NCBI GenBank assembly: GCA_963746735.1
Contig: CAVVCO010000016.1
Span: forward strand, 1-64,000
From: CAVSWT01 sp963746735
GTDB lineage: Bacteria; Bacteroidota; Ignavibacteria; Ignavibacteriales; Ignavibacteriaceae
Direction of reading: 5' to 3'
Length of the DNA stretch: 64,000 bases
Position 1 is the first letter of the stretch; each line of letters begins with the position of its first letter. This document shows, piece by piece, positions 55,947-64,000 of this stretch. The notes below the pieces were generated by a model. It was not told where the DNA came from. It was given only the letters and a program-made list of their open reading frames with translations, and ran no database searches. A program made the position numbers and the translations under genes.

Positions 55947-56360
55947 ATGCTTGAACATAAAACTGAAGTCCGTGTTCGCTATGCAGACACAGATCAAATG
56001 AAATATGCTTACAATGGAAAATATTTTGAATATTTTGAAGTAGGTAGAACTGAAATGATGCGCGATCTAAATCTTACTTATAAAAGGATTGAAGAGAGCG
56101 GTTATTTTATGCCGGTAATCGAAACTCAAATAAAATTTTTAAACCCGGCTTTTTATGATGAGCAGTTAATTATAGAAACTCGTGTTGCAAAACTACCCTT
56201 GGTGAAAGTCCATATTGATCACACAATTATAAGTAAGAATAGAAATGTAATTATTGCCGAAGGGTACGTTGAATTAGCATTTCTCGATGCAAATTCAGGC
56301 AAACCCACCCGAGCTCCAAAAATATTCATTGATGCAATAAGAAAGTTTTATGACGAATGA
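55947..56360 (+). CDS. YbgC-like acyl-CoA thioesterase
   Basis: A hot-dog fold thioesterase of the 4-hydroxybenzoyl-CoA/YbgC type, about 137 aa from ATG 55947. The frame extends to a GTG at 55923, but the family begins right at 'EHKTEVRVRYADTDQMKYAY'. The catalytic Asp is in 'RYADTDQM', followed by 'NGKYFEYFEVGRTEMMRDLN', 'ETQIKFLNPAFYDEQLIIET' and 'VIIAEGYVELAFLDANSGKP'. It cleaves short acyl-CoA or acyl-ACP. It overlaps the nadC start by 4 bp (ATGA). Confidence 0.92.
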   Translation: MLEHKTEVRVRYADTDQMKYAYNGKYFEYFEVGRTEMMRDLNLTYKRIEESGYFMPVIETQIKFLNPAFYDEQLIIETRVAKLPLVKVHIDHTIISKNRNVIIAEGYVELAFLDANSGKPTRAPKIFIDAIRKFYDE

Positions 56361-57198
56361 ATAAATCTATAGAAAAAATTATTAAAGCAGCTTTGAAAGA
56401 AGATATAGCTTCAGGTGATATTACAACAACAGCTACCATAAAAAAAAATCTTAAAGCAACAGGATATTTTTTAGTTAAGCAAGACGGAATTATTGCCGGG
56501 TTAGATATTGTTGAAAGAGCTTTTAAAATTTATGATCCTTCATTAAAATTTAAAAAACATTTTGAAGACGGTAATAAAATTAAAGCCGGAACTATAGTTG
56601 CCGAAGTCCTTGGGCAGCAGCATCAATTTTAACCGTGGAAAGAACCGCATTAAATTTTTTTCAGAGAATGAGCGGTATTGCAACTTATACAAATCAATTC
56701 GCAGAAAAGATTAAACATACAAAAGCAAAAATTATTGATACTAGAAAAACAGCCCCTGGATTAAGAGAAATTGATAAACTTGCAGTCAAATTATGCGGAT
56801 GTGAAAACCACCGAATAGGTTTATTCGATATGTACCTGATTAAAGATAACCATATTGAAGTTGCTGGTTCGATTAGGAAAGCTATTGAAGCTTGTAAAAA
56901 GAATAATCTAAAAAATAAATCAAAATTTAAAATAGAGGTCGAAACAAAAAATTTAGAAGAAGTAAAAGAAGCTTTAAGATGTAATCCGGATATAATCATG
57001 CTTGATAATTTTAATTTGAGAAACATGAGGAAAGCAGTAAAAATAATTGATGGTATATGTAAAGTTGAAGCATCGGGAATGGTAAATCTGGAAACAGTTA
57101 AAGCTATTGCAGAAACGGGTGTAGATTATATCTCAGTTGGGGCGTTAACTCATAGCGTTAAAGCACTCGATATTTCTTTAGAAATAAGAATTAAATGA
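56357..57198 (+). CDS. nadC: Nicotinate-nucleotide pyrophosphorylase (one frameshift)
   Basis: Quinolinate phosphoribosyltransferase of de novo NAD synthesis, about 280 aa after repair. 'AALKEDIASGDITTTATIKK' and 'GIIAGLDIVERAFKIYDPSL' open the protein. In the GGG at 56612-56614 one base is missing; repair gives 'VAEVLG' plus 'AASILTVERTALNFFQRMSG'. The catalytic part follows: 'ATYTNQFAEKIKHTKAKIID', 'TRKTAPGLREIDKLAVKLCG', 'HRIGLFDMYLIKDNHIEVAG', 'KIEVETKNLEEVKEAL', 'DIIMLDNFNLRNMRKAVKII' and 'VEASGMVNLETVKAIAETGV'. All active-site basic residues are present. The gene is normally essential unless NAD salvage replaces it, so one lost base is best taken as a sequence error. Confidence 0.94.
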
Positions 57199-57246
57199 AT
57201 ATAAAAATAATTTTGAATTTTGACTTTTGCTTTTTGAATTTTAACA

Positions 57247-58713
57247 ATGCTTGATAAACTAAAACAACTTTCCAAAGACACAGCTGTTTATGGTATCAGT
57301 ACGATGCTGGGAAGGTTTTTAAATTTTGTACTTGTTCCGTTATACACAAATATTTTTCTTCCTGCAGATTATGGAATAGTTCAAATAATTTTTGCTTACC
57401 TGGGAATTTTAAATATTGTTTATATCTACGGAATGGATTCAGCATATTTAAAGTTTGCATCTTTTCTGGATATAGGCGATGAGAAAGATAATTTTTCAAC
57501 TCCATACATTTCAGTTTTTTTAGTTTCAGTAGTCTTCAGTTCGTTAATAATACTATCAAAAAATTCAATTTTATCACCATTAAGCATTCCACCTAAATTT
57601 GATTACTTGATATACATTGGCGCTGTTATACTTATGCTTGACGCTTTGGCCGTAATTCCATTTTTAAAACTAAGACTTGAAAGAAAAGCAAAAAAGTTTG
57701 CGTTGTTTAAAACCATTAATATTGTAGTTAATATTTTATTTAACATAATACTTATTTTTATTTTTCATTGGGGAATTGAAGCAGTTTTCGTTAGCAATTT
57801 AATTGCTTCTTTGGTTGCACTTTTATTATTACTGCCGACAATCATTTCAAGCTTTAAATTTGAATTCCATTATGTGCTCTTTAAAAGGTTAATAAAATTC
57901 GGGCTGCCTTATCTTCCCGCCGGATTTGCAGTAATGCTTGTTCAAGTTGTTGATGTTCCTATAATGGAAAAGCTAACTGATTTCAAAACAGTTGGTATTT
58001 ACAAAGCAAATTACAAGCTTGGAATTTTCATGATGCTTTTTGTAAATATGTTTCAGTATGCATGGCAGCCTTTCTTTCTTCAAAATGCCAGAGAAGAAAA
58101 TGCACGGGAAATGTTTTCAAAAGTATTAACATATTTTACCATTATCGGAAGTTTCATTTTAGTAGTTCTTTCATTATTCATTGCCGATTTAGCGAAAATA
58201 AATATATTTGGTTTTTCATTAATAGGGGTTAAATACTGGAGCGGCTTAAGCATCGTTCCGGTTGTGCTTTTAGCATATTTATTTAATGGCTTGTATGTTA
58301 TTTTTTCTGCCGGAATTTATATTGAAGAAAAAAGTTTATATGTTCCGATAATATCCGGTTTAGGTGCTTTTGTTAATATTGTTGCTAACTTTTTATTAAT
58401 TCCTGTAATGGGAATTATGGGAGCTGCAATTGCAACTCTTGCAGCATACTTCGTTATGGCCATTGGTTATTATTTTGTTACTCAAAAATTTTATAAGATA
58501 AATTATGAAGTAGGAAAAATTATTAAGATATTTTCGTTTCTGCTTGTTGTAGGAGTAATTTATTATGCACTGTATTATTCGGGACAAATGTTAATGATTT
58601 ATAAATTCATTCTTTTAGCCGCATTTACTTTATTAATTTATCTTTTTGCCTTTGATAAAAAAGAAATTGCTTTCATAAAAAATAAATTAGCAGAAAAAAG
58701 AAATAAAAATTAA
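57247..58713 (+). CDS. Oligosaccharide flippase family protein
   Basis: A 488-aa MOP-superfamily membrane protein with about 12-14 helices. Start 'LSKDTAVYGISTMLGRFLNF' and 'VLVPLYTNIFLPADYGIVQI' are the family opening. The middle 'FGLPYLPAGFAVMLVQVVDV' and 'TVGIYKANYKLGIFMMLFVN', and the late 'AGIYIEEKSLYVPIISGLGA', are typical of Bacteroidota lipopolysaccharide flippases. It is separate from the polysaccharide cluster and starts 48 bp after nadC. The dut gene follows 12 bp later, so it may be transcribed with housekeeping genes. Confidence 0.88.
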   Translation: MLDKLKQLSKDTAVYGISTMLGRFLNFVLVPLYTNIFLPADYGIVQIIFAYLGILNIVYIYGMDSAYLKFASFLDIGDEKDNFSTPYISVFLVSVVFSSLIILSKNSILSPLSIPPKFDYLIYIGAVILMLDALAVIPFLKLRLERKAKKFALFKTINIVVNILFNIILIFIFHWGIEAVFVSNLIASLVALLLLLPTIISSFKFEFHYVLFKRLIKFGLPYLPAGFAVMLVQVVDVPIMEKLTDFKTVGIYKANYKLGIFMMLFVNMFQYAWQPFFLQNAREENAREMFSKVLTYFTIIGSFILVVLSLFIADLAKINIFGFSLIGVKYWSGLSIVPVVLLAYLFNGLYVIFSAGIYIEEKSLYVPIISGLGAFVNIVANFLLIPVMGIMGAAIATLAAYFVMAIGYYFVTQKFYKINYEVGKIIKIFSFLLVVGVIYYALYYSGQMLMIYKFILLAAFTLLIYLFAFDKKEIAFIKNKLAEKRNKN

Positions 58714-58725
58714 AACCAAAAAATT

Positions 58726-59184
58726 ATGTTTGAAAAGATTCCTATAAAAATTAAAAGATTAAGTGAAAAATTTAAAGATATTCCATTGCCTTCATATTCA
58801 ACAGAAGGAAGTTCCGGAATGGATATCCGGGCGGCAGTTGAAAAACCTTTCTCAATTATTGCAGGCAGCATCGAATTAGTTTCTACAAATTTATCAGTAG
58901 AAATTCCAAAGGGATTTGAAATTCAAGTTAGGCCAAGAAGCGGCCTTGCCATAAAGCATGGAATAGGAATATTGAATTCTCCAGGCACAATTGACTCAGA
59001 TTACCGTGGTGAAGTTAAAATTATTTTAATGAATTTCAGCAAGGAAGATTTTGTTATTAATAGAGGAGATAGAATTGCGCAGCTTGTAGTTTCAAAAGTT
59101 TATCATGCTGATATAAACGAAACTGAAGACCTGCAAAACAGCAAAAGGGGAGAGGGCGGATTTGGACATACGGGGAAAAGTTGA
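58726..59184 (+). CDS. dut: dUTP diphosphatase
   Basis: A 152-aa trimeric dUTPase that hydrolyses dUTP to dUMP and pyrophosphate. All five motifs are present: 1 'SSGMDIRAA', 2 'VRPRSGLAIKHGIGILNSPG', 3 'GTIDSDYRGEVKIILMN', 4 'INRGDRIAQLVVSKV' and 5 'RGEGGFGHTGKS'. The length is normal. It lies between the flippase gene and dnaE. Confidence 0.97.
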   Translation: MFEKIPIKIKRLSEKFKDIPLPSYSTEGSSGMDIRAAVEKPFSIIAGSIELVSTNLSVEIPKGFEIQVRPRSGLAIKHGIGILNSPGTIDSDYRGEVKIILMNFSKEDFVINRGDRIAQLVVSKVYHADINETEDLQNSKRGEGGFGHTGKS

Positions 59185-59354
59185 TACTTATTGAATTTTA
59201 ATCAAATTATCATTTTAAAATTGGTAAGATTATGAAAAAAACAAAAATCAATATTAACATTGATGAATTTTATTTATAACTTTTTCTTCAGATAAAAACT
59301 TACTTCTCAAAAATCATTATCTAACTCTTTGATATTATTTAAAAAGAAAAATTG

Positions 59355-62300
59355 ATGTCCGATTTCATTCATTTACATAATCATACTCACTATAGTTTGC
59401 AGGATGGGGCATGTACAGTTGAGAGTTTGGTTAATGCCGCGAAGAAAAATAATATGAAGGCAGTTGCACTTACAGATCACGGAGTAATGTATGGTGCTGC
59501 CGAATTTTATAAGAAAGCGACTAAAGAGGGAATCAAACCAATTATTGGAATGGAAGCTTATGTTGTTTCCGAAGGAAGCCGATCCGATAAAGGAAAACCA
59601 GACGATTTAAAAAGTAAAAAAAGAGCTAAGCATTATAATCACCTCATTCTTCTGGCAAAAAACAAACAGGGTTATAAAAATCTTTCAAAACTTTCTACAC
59701 TTGGACATACCGAAGGATTCTATTACAAACCGAGAATTGATCTTGAACTTTTAAGAAAATATAGAGACGGATTAATTTGTTCGTCTGCTTGTGCAGGTGG
59801 AGTTGTTTCAACTCATCTTGTAAATGGAAATTATGATAAAGCACGCGAAGTTGCTAAAATTTACAAAGATATTTTTGAGGAAGATTTCTATCTTGAAATT
59901 CAAGATCACAATATGGAAGTCGATAAGCCTATTCTTGATGGAATGCCTAAACTTTCCAAAGAATTGGGTATAAAATTATTGGCAACAAATGATTGTCATT
60001 ACATTGAACGGGATCATGCACTTGCTCATAATATTCTTCTTTTATTGTCGGATAAAAATGGTGCTGATTACAGGGAATTAAGATACGGCACTGACCAGGT
60101 TTATTTTAAATCATCTGAAGAGATGGTAAAGCTTTTTAAAAAATATAAAGGTTCGATTGAAAATACTTTAGAAATAGAATCAAAGATTGATTTGAAATTA
60201 GAGTTTGAAGGGTATCATTTCCCCACATTTAAAATCCCACAAGATTCTAAAGCAAAAACTCTTGATGATTATTTTGAATTACTTGCACGCGAAGGGCTTT
60301 ATAAAAAATTCAAAAAAGTTACTCCTGAAATGGAGGAGCGATTTAATTTTGAAATTGATACAATTAAAAAAATGGGATTCTCAGGCTACTTTTTAATTGT
60401 TCAGGATTTTATTAATTCGGCTAAGAAAATGAACATTCCTGTTGGGCCGGGAAGAGGCAGTGCTGCCGGTAGTTTAGTCGCATTCACACTTGGTATTACA
60501 AATATCAATCCTCTTGATTACAATCTTCTATTTGAAAGATTTTTAAATCCTGCTCGTAAATCAATGCCTGATATTGATGTTGATTTTGCGGATGATAAAA
60601 GAGGCGAGGTGATCGATTACGTAAGAGAAAAGTATGGTAATTCAAGTGTAAGCCAAATTATTACTTTTAACAGGCTTTCATCTAAAGCTGTATTGAGAGA
60701 TGTTGCCCGCGTACTTAAAATTCCAATTCCAGTCGTGAATAAAATTACAAAGTTTATTCCTTCAAAGTTTGGAAAAGTGTTTTCTATTGACCAAGCATTA
60801 AAAGAAGTACCTGAATTAAAATGGGTTAAGGATTCTCAGGAAGAAGATATTCAAAATCTCATTAAGTATGCTAAAGTTTTGGAAGGGATGAATAGAAATG
60901 CATCCAAGCATGCAGCCGGAGTTGTAATTACTCCCGGTGATGTAAGCGATTATGTGCCTCTTGCAAATGCCGTTTCGCAAACAGATATAGTTACTCAATT
61001 CAATATGAAGGAAATTGAGAATGCCGGATTATTGAAAATGGATTTTCTAGGACTACGAACTCTAACTATTATTAGAGACGCTTTAACATTAATCAAAAAG
61101 AATCACAATGTAGATCTCGATATCGATAATATCCCGCTTGACGATGAACAAACTTTTCAGCTTTTTTCAAAGGGACAAACCACCGGCGTATTTCAGTTTG
61201 AATCTTCCCCGATGCGTGAGTATTTAAAAAAGCTAAAGCCAACAAGCGTAAGTGATCTTTCGGCAATGAATGCTCTCTACCGTCCTGGCCCGATGGATTT
61301 TATAGATGAGTTCATTGATAGAAAATTTGGAAACAAAGAAATCACATATCTTCATCAAACATTGGAGCCTATCCTAAAAGAAACATATGGCATTATTGTT
61401 TACCAGGAACAGGTAATACAAATTGCAAATAAAGTCGGCGGTATGAGCTTAGCAGAGGCCGATATCCTTCGCCGTGCTATGGGTAAAAAAGATCTCGCAG
61501 CAATGAAAGAGCAGAAGATAAAGTTTGTTGACGGAGCAGGTAAAAATGGAATCAGTAAAAAAATTGCGGAAGAAATATTTGAGGCTATCGATAAATTTGC
61601 CAACTACGGTTTTAACAAAAGCCATTCGGTTGCATACAGTTATGTCGCTTATCAAACAGCATATTTAAAAGCACATTACACGCCTGAATTTTTAGCAGCA
61701 AACCTAACCAATGAATTTGGAAACGCCAATAAAGTAACAAATTTTTTGGAAGACTGCCGTAAATTAAAAATTGAAGTGATGCCGCCGGACGTAAATAATC
61801 CCTCTGTTTATTTTGATGTTGAAGAAGGTAAAATTCGATTCGGAATGTCGGCAATAAAAAATGTTGGAATTTCTGCAGTTGAGGAAATTATAAAAAGGAG
61901 AAATGAGCTTGGAAGGAATTTCACAAGTATTTTTGATTTCTGTACCAACGTTGATACCCGGGTTGTTAATAAAAGAGGGCTGGAAGGATTAGTGCTTGCC
62001 GGTGCTTTTGATTCAATACATAATACCAGAGCAAGTTTATTTGCAACCATTGAAGATGCGTTGGAATTCGGTCATAAAGTTCAGAACTCAAAATTAGTTG
62101 CCGAGAATAGTCTTTTTGGTGGAGTTGAAGAAGAAGTCTTAATAACTGAACCAGCATTAAACATTATTAATCCCTGGCCTCAAAAAGAAAGGCTTGCTAA
62201 AGAAAGAGAAGTAATAGGGTTTTATGTTTCCGATCATCCTTTACGGAAGTATGAGGTTGATTACAAATCTTTTGCAACTATTCATCTTGGTGAAACTGAA

Positions 62301-62816
62301 CAGCTGGAAGAGATGGATAAAGTTAGAGCGATAGGAGTTATCACTGCCCTTCGCACAAAGATTGATAAATCTAACAGGACTATGGCATTTTTTACATTAG
62401 ATGATTTTTCAGGGTCATGTGAATGTTTAATGTTTTCAAAAACTTATGAAAAATATTCAACTATGGTTAAAGAAGAAGAATGCGTAGTAATGATTGGAAC
62501 TCCTGAAAGTAGCGGTGACGCAATCAAATTACATATTGAAGAAGTAATTCCGCTTGATCAATCGCGAAGCCGTTTTGCACAAAGTGTTAAAATTATTTTT
62601 GATAAAGAGAAAAATAATGAAAAAGACATTTTAACTTTAAAAAGTATTTTTGAAAAGTATAAAGGTGATTACCCGGTTTATATTCATCTTACTAACAATG
62701 GTTCTAAAGCAAAATTATTTTATTTAGAAGATTATAAAGTAAATTTATCTGATAACTTTATACAGGAAGTTATAAATTTATTAGGTGAAGATTCACTGTT
62801 ATTTAATAAGAAGTAA
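59355..62816 (+). CDS. dnaE: DNA polymerase III alpha subunit
   Basis: The 1,153-aa replicative polymerase of the DnaE1 type. A TTG at 59352 precedes the ATG at 59355, which I take as the start. The PHP domain opens with 'FIHLHNHTHYSLQDGACTVE' and 'AVALTDHGVMYGAAEFYKKA' and keeps its metal ligands ('CHYIERDHALAHNIL'). The palm domain has 'VGPGRGSAAGSLVAFTLGIT' and catalytic 'MPDIDVDFADDKRGEVI'. Then follow 'HAAGVVITPGDVSDYVPLAN', 'NALYRPGPMDFIDEFIDRKF' and 'IIVYQEQVIQIANKVGGMSL', a helix-hairpin-helix region, and an OB fold ('VRAIGVITALRTKIDKSNRT', 'MAFFTLDDFSGSCECLMFSK'). The gene reads cleanly over 3.4 kb, in contrast to the broken genes nearby. Confidence 0.98.
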   Translation: MSDFIHLHNHTHYSLQDGACTVESLVNAAKKNNMKAVALTDHGVMYGAAEFYKKATKEGIKPIIGMEAYVVSEGSRSDKGKPDDLKSKKRAKHYNHLILLAKNKQGYKNLSKLSTLGHTEGFYYKPRIDLELLRKYRDGLICSSACAGGVVSTHLVNGNYDKAREVAKIYKDIFEEDFYLEIQDHNMEVDKPILDGMPKLSKELGIKLLATNDCHYIERDHALAHNILLLLSDKNGADYRELRYGTDQVYFKSSEEMVKLFKKYKGSIENTLEIESKIDLKLEFEGYHFPTFKIPQDSKAKTLDDYFELLAREGLYKKFKKVTPEMEERFNFEIDTIKKMGFSGYFLIVQDFINSAKKMNIPVGPGRGSAAGSLVAFTLGITNINPLDYNLLFERFLNPARKSMPDIDVDFADDKRGEVIDYVREKYGNSSVSQIITFNRLSSKAVLRDVARVLKIPIPVVNKITKFIPSKFGKVFSIDQALKEVPELKWVKDSQEEDIQNLIKYAKVLEGMNRNASKHAAGVVITPGDVSDYVPLANAVSQTDIVTQFNMKEIENAGLLKMDFLGLRTLTIIRDALTLIKKNHNVDLDIDNIPLDDEQTFQLFSKGQTTGVFQFESSPMREYLKKLKPTSVSDLSAMNALYRPGPMDFIDEFIDRKFGNKEITYLHQTLEPILKETYGIIVYQEQVIQIANKVGGMSLAEADILRRAMGKKDLAAMKEQKIKFVDGAGKNGISKKIAEEIFEAIDKFANYGFNKSHSVAYSYVAYQTAYLKAHYTPEFLAANLTNEFGNANKVTNFLEDCRKLKIEVMPPDVNNPSVYFDVEEGKIRFGMSAIKNVGISAVEEIIKRRNELGRNFTSIFDFCTNVDTRVVNKRGLEGLVLAGAFDSIHNTRASLFATIEDALEFGHKVQNSKLVAENSLFGGVEEEVLITEPALNIINPWPQKERLAKEREVIGFYVSDHPLRKYEVDYKSFATIHLGETEQLEEMDKVRAIGVITALRTKIDKSNRTMAFFTLDDFSGSCECLMFSKTYEKYSTMVKEEECVVMIGTPESSGDAIKLHIEEVIPLDQSRSRFAQSVKIIFDKEKNNEKDILTLKSIFEKYKGDYPVYIHLTNNGSKAKLFYLEDYKVNLSDNFIQEVINLLGEDSLLFNKK

Positions 62817-62921
62817 TTACTTTAATAACAGTTATTCATACTCTAAATGTTGTATAACTCTTAGCTATTTTGTATAATTTGAACCTTAATTTTATTACGT
62901 TTGAAAAATTAGAGTAGATTT

Positions 62922-63752
62922 ATGGCTGACAATGCTAATAATAAATTTTGGGCAGTAATTCTTGGTGCATCTTCTGGTTTTGGTGAAGCTGCTTCAAAAA
63001 AATTAGCAGAAGACGGATATAACATAATAGGAGTTCACCTGGATAGGCAGGCAACAATGCCTAACGTTGAGAACATTATCAATTACATTAAATCTAAAAA
63101 TGTTCAAGTGAAATTTTTCAATGCTAATGCTGCTGATGAAGCTAAGCGTATTGAAATTATAAATGAAATTAATAAATTTGCAAATGGCGAGGCAATTGTA
63201 AAAGTATTAATGCATTCTCTTGCTTTTGGAACTCTTAAACCTTTTATTCCCAAGGATGATGAACAATCGCTAACTAAAGCTCAGATGGAAATGACATTAG
63301 ATGTTATGGCGCATTCGTTAGTTTATTGGACACAGGATTTAGTTCTGAATAATCTGTTAGCAAGAAAAGCAAGAATTTTTGCAATGACAAGTTCGGGAAG
63401 TCATGCAGCGATTCCATATTATGGTGCAGTGTCTGCGGCTAAATCAACTTTAGAATCACATATCCGACAGCTTTCTGTTGAACTTGGACCTATGGAAGTT
63501 TCTGTCAACTCGATAATGGCCGGAGTAACTGATACACCAGCTTTAAGAAAAATTCCCGGAAATGTTTCAATGATTGAAGTGGCAAAAAGAAAAAACCCGA
63601 GAAACAGATTAACTACTCCTGAAGATGTTGCAAAAGTAATTTCTGTACTTTGCAGAGAGGGGGGCGAATGGATTTCAGGGGGAATTATTCACGCAGACGG
63701 CGGGGAAGATGTAGTGAATTATGTGGGACAAAACGGCGAACAAATATTATAA
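62922..63752 (+). CDS. FabL/FabI-like enoyl-ACP reductase (SDR)
   Basis: A 276-aa short-chain dehydrogenase. The NADPH-binding start is 'AVILGASSGFGEAASKKLAE'. The active site 'YYGAVSAAKSTLESHIRQLS' has Tyr-x6-Lys spacing, which separates enoyl reductases (FabI, FabL) from ordinary SDRs (Tyr-x3-Lys). 'VSVNSIMAGVTDTPALRKIP' and 'DVAKVISVLCREGG', 'ISGGIIHADGGEDVV' match FabL from Bacillus best. It would reduce trans-2-enoyl-ACP in the last step of fatty acid elongation. It could also be an SDR for another enoyl thioester. The trxA gene follows 31 bp later. Confidence 0.85.
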   Translation: MADNANNKFWAVILGASSGFGEAASKKLAEDGYNIIGVHLDRQATMPNVENIINYIKSKNVQVKFFNANAADEAKRIEIINEINKFANGEAIVKVLMHSLAFGTLKPFIPKDDEQSLTKAQMEMTLDVMAHSLVYWTQDLVLNNLLARKARIFAMTSSGSHAAIPYYGAVSAAKSTLESHIRQLSVELGPMEVSVNSIMAGVTDTPALRKIPGNVSMIEVAKRKNPRNRLTTPEDVAKVISVLCREGGEWISGGIIHADGGEDVVNYVGQNGEQIL

Positions 63753-63783
63753 TCATTAACTAGTAAAATATTAAGGATAAGAA

Positions 63784-64000
63784 ATGAAACCTATTACAAT
63801 AACTGATGATAATTTTGAACAAGAAGTAACAAAATCTGATAAGCCAGTATTAATCGATTTTTGGGCAGCATGGTGCGGGCCATGTAGAATGATTGCTCCA
63901 ATTGTAGAAGAATTAGCTCAAGAGTATGATGGAAAAATAAAAATCGGAAAGCTTGATGTAGATGAAAATCAGCAGACAGCTATTAAATTTGGTGTTAGAA
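63784..64000 (+). CDS. trxA: Thioredoxin (cut by the window end)
   Basis: The first 72 residues of a thioredoxin. 'ITITDDNFEQEVTKSDKPVL' and 'IDFWAAWCGPCRMIAPIVEE' carry the redox-active WCGPC, and 'KIGKLDVDENQQTAIKFGVR' follows as expected. It reduces protein disulfides in the cytoplasm. The end of the gene, including the cis-Pro loop, lies outside the window. AAGGA at 63773-63777 is a possible ribosome-binding site. Confidence 0.96.
   Translation, partial: MKPITITDDNFEQEVTKSDKPVLIDFWAAWCGPCRMIAPIVEELAQEYDGKIKIGKLDVDENQQTAIKFGVR

Noticed and set aside
59232..59279. 15-codon frame upstream of dnaE that could be a leader peptide
   Set aside because: No ribosome-binding site, no terminator or competing hairpins, and no run of regulatory codons.

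Overview
The window is strongly AT-rich DNA from a Gram-negative, free-living bacterium. It is most likely a member of the Ignavibacteria (Bacteroidota/Chlorobi group). Six large secreted proteins end, or once ended, in a type IX secretion sorting domain with the wording 'NYPNPFNPST...DILGREVATLVNEEK', which is the usual form in Ignavibacteria. TonB-dependent receptor, two-propeller sensor kinase, lipoprotein and GH100 genes fit the same group. No rRNA, tRNA, CRISPR array or transposase was seen.

Layout. 0.3-4.3 kb: a Reg_prop/Y_Y_Y sensor histidine kinase, broken by several indels, and its LuxR-type response regulator. A 16-bp sequence flanks the regulator gene in inverted orientation and is a candidate operator. 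4.6-8.2 kb: two related YCF48-repeat T9SS proteins with an unrelated 230-aa orphan between them; the second has lost its sorting domain. 8.5-17 kb: M48 protease, GH100 invertase (minus strand), a lipoprotein/coiled-coil pair, DoxX, and a TonB-type outer-membrane barrel. 17.3-28 kb: a three-unit palindrome array, penicillin-acylase-family hydrolase, metF, a Gfo/Idh oxidoreductase with a class II aldolase, ddl, an FtsB-like protein and rarA. On the minus strand follow dprA, an orphan EutN/CcmL shell protein and a small membrane protein. Then comes a compact minus-strand module of an 82-aa protein between two structured RNA candidates.

28.5-40.5 kb is a run of secreted or surface proteins: an arylsulfotransferase-like T9SS protein, a mosaic YCF48/beta-helix protein, a TIM-barrel hydrolase-like protein, a carbohydrate-binding lipoprotein and two more T9SS proteins. 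40.9-54.3 kb is an exopolysaccharide/O-antigen cluster: FkbM methyltransferase, Wzz, O-antigen ligase/polymerase, flippase, six glycosyltransferase genes or relics, and a priming sugar-phosphate transferase. T9SS cargo is normally anchored on a special lipopolysaccharide, so the two neighbouring regions may work together on the cell surface (inference). 54.4-64 kb is housekeeping: accA, a thioesterase, nadC, a second flippase, dut, dnaE, a FabL-like enoyl reductase and the start of trxA.

A striking property is the number of single-base frame breaks: sensor kinase, penicillin acylase, mosaic protein, wzz, sugar transferase, accA and nadC. Because accA and nadC are normally needed and the rest of each protein is well conserved, many of these are probably sequence errors. 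The sensor kinase (many indels in 0.8 kb), the YCF48 protein at 6.9 kb and the glycosyltransferase relic at 48.7 kb look more like real decay.
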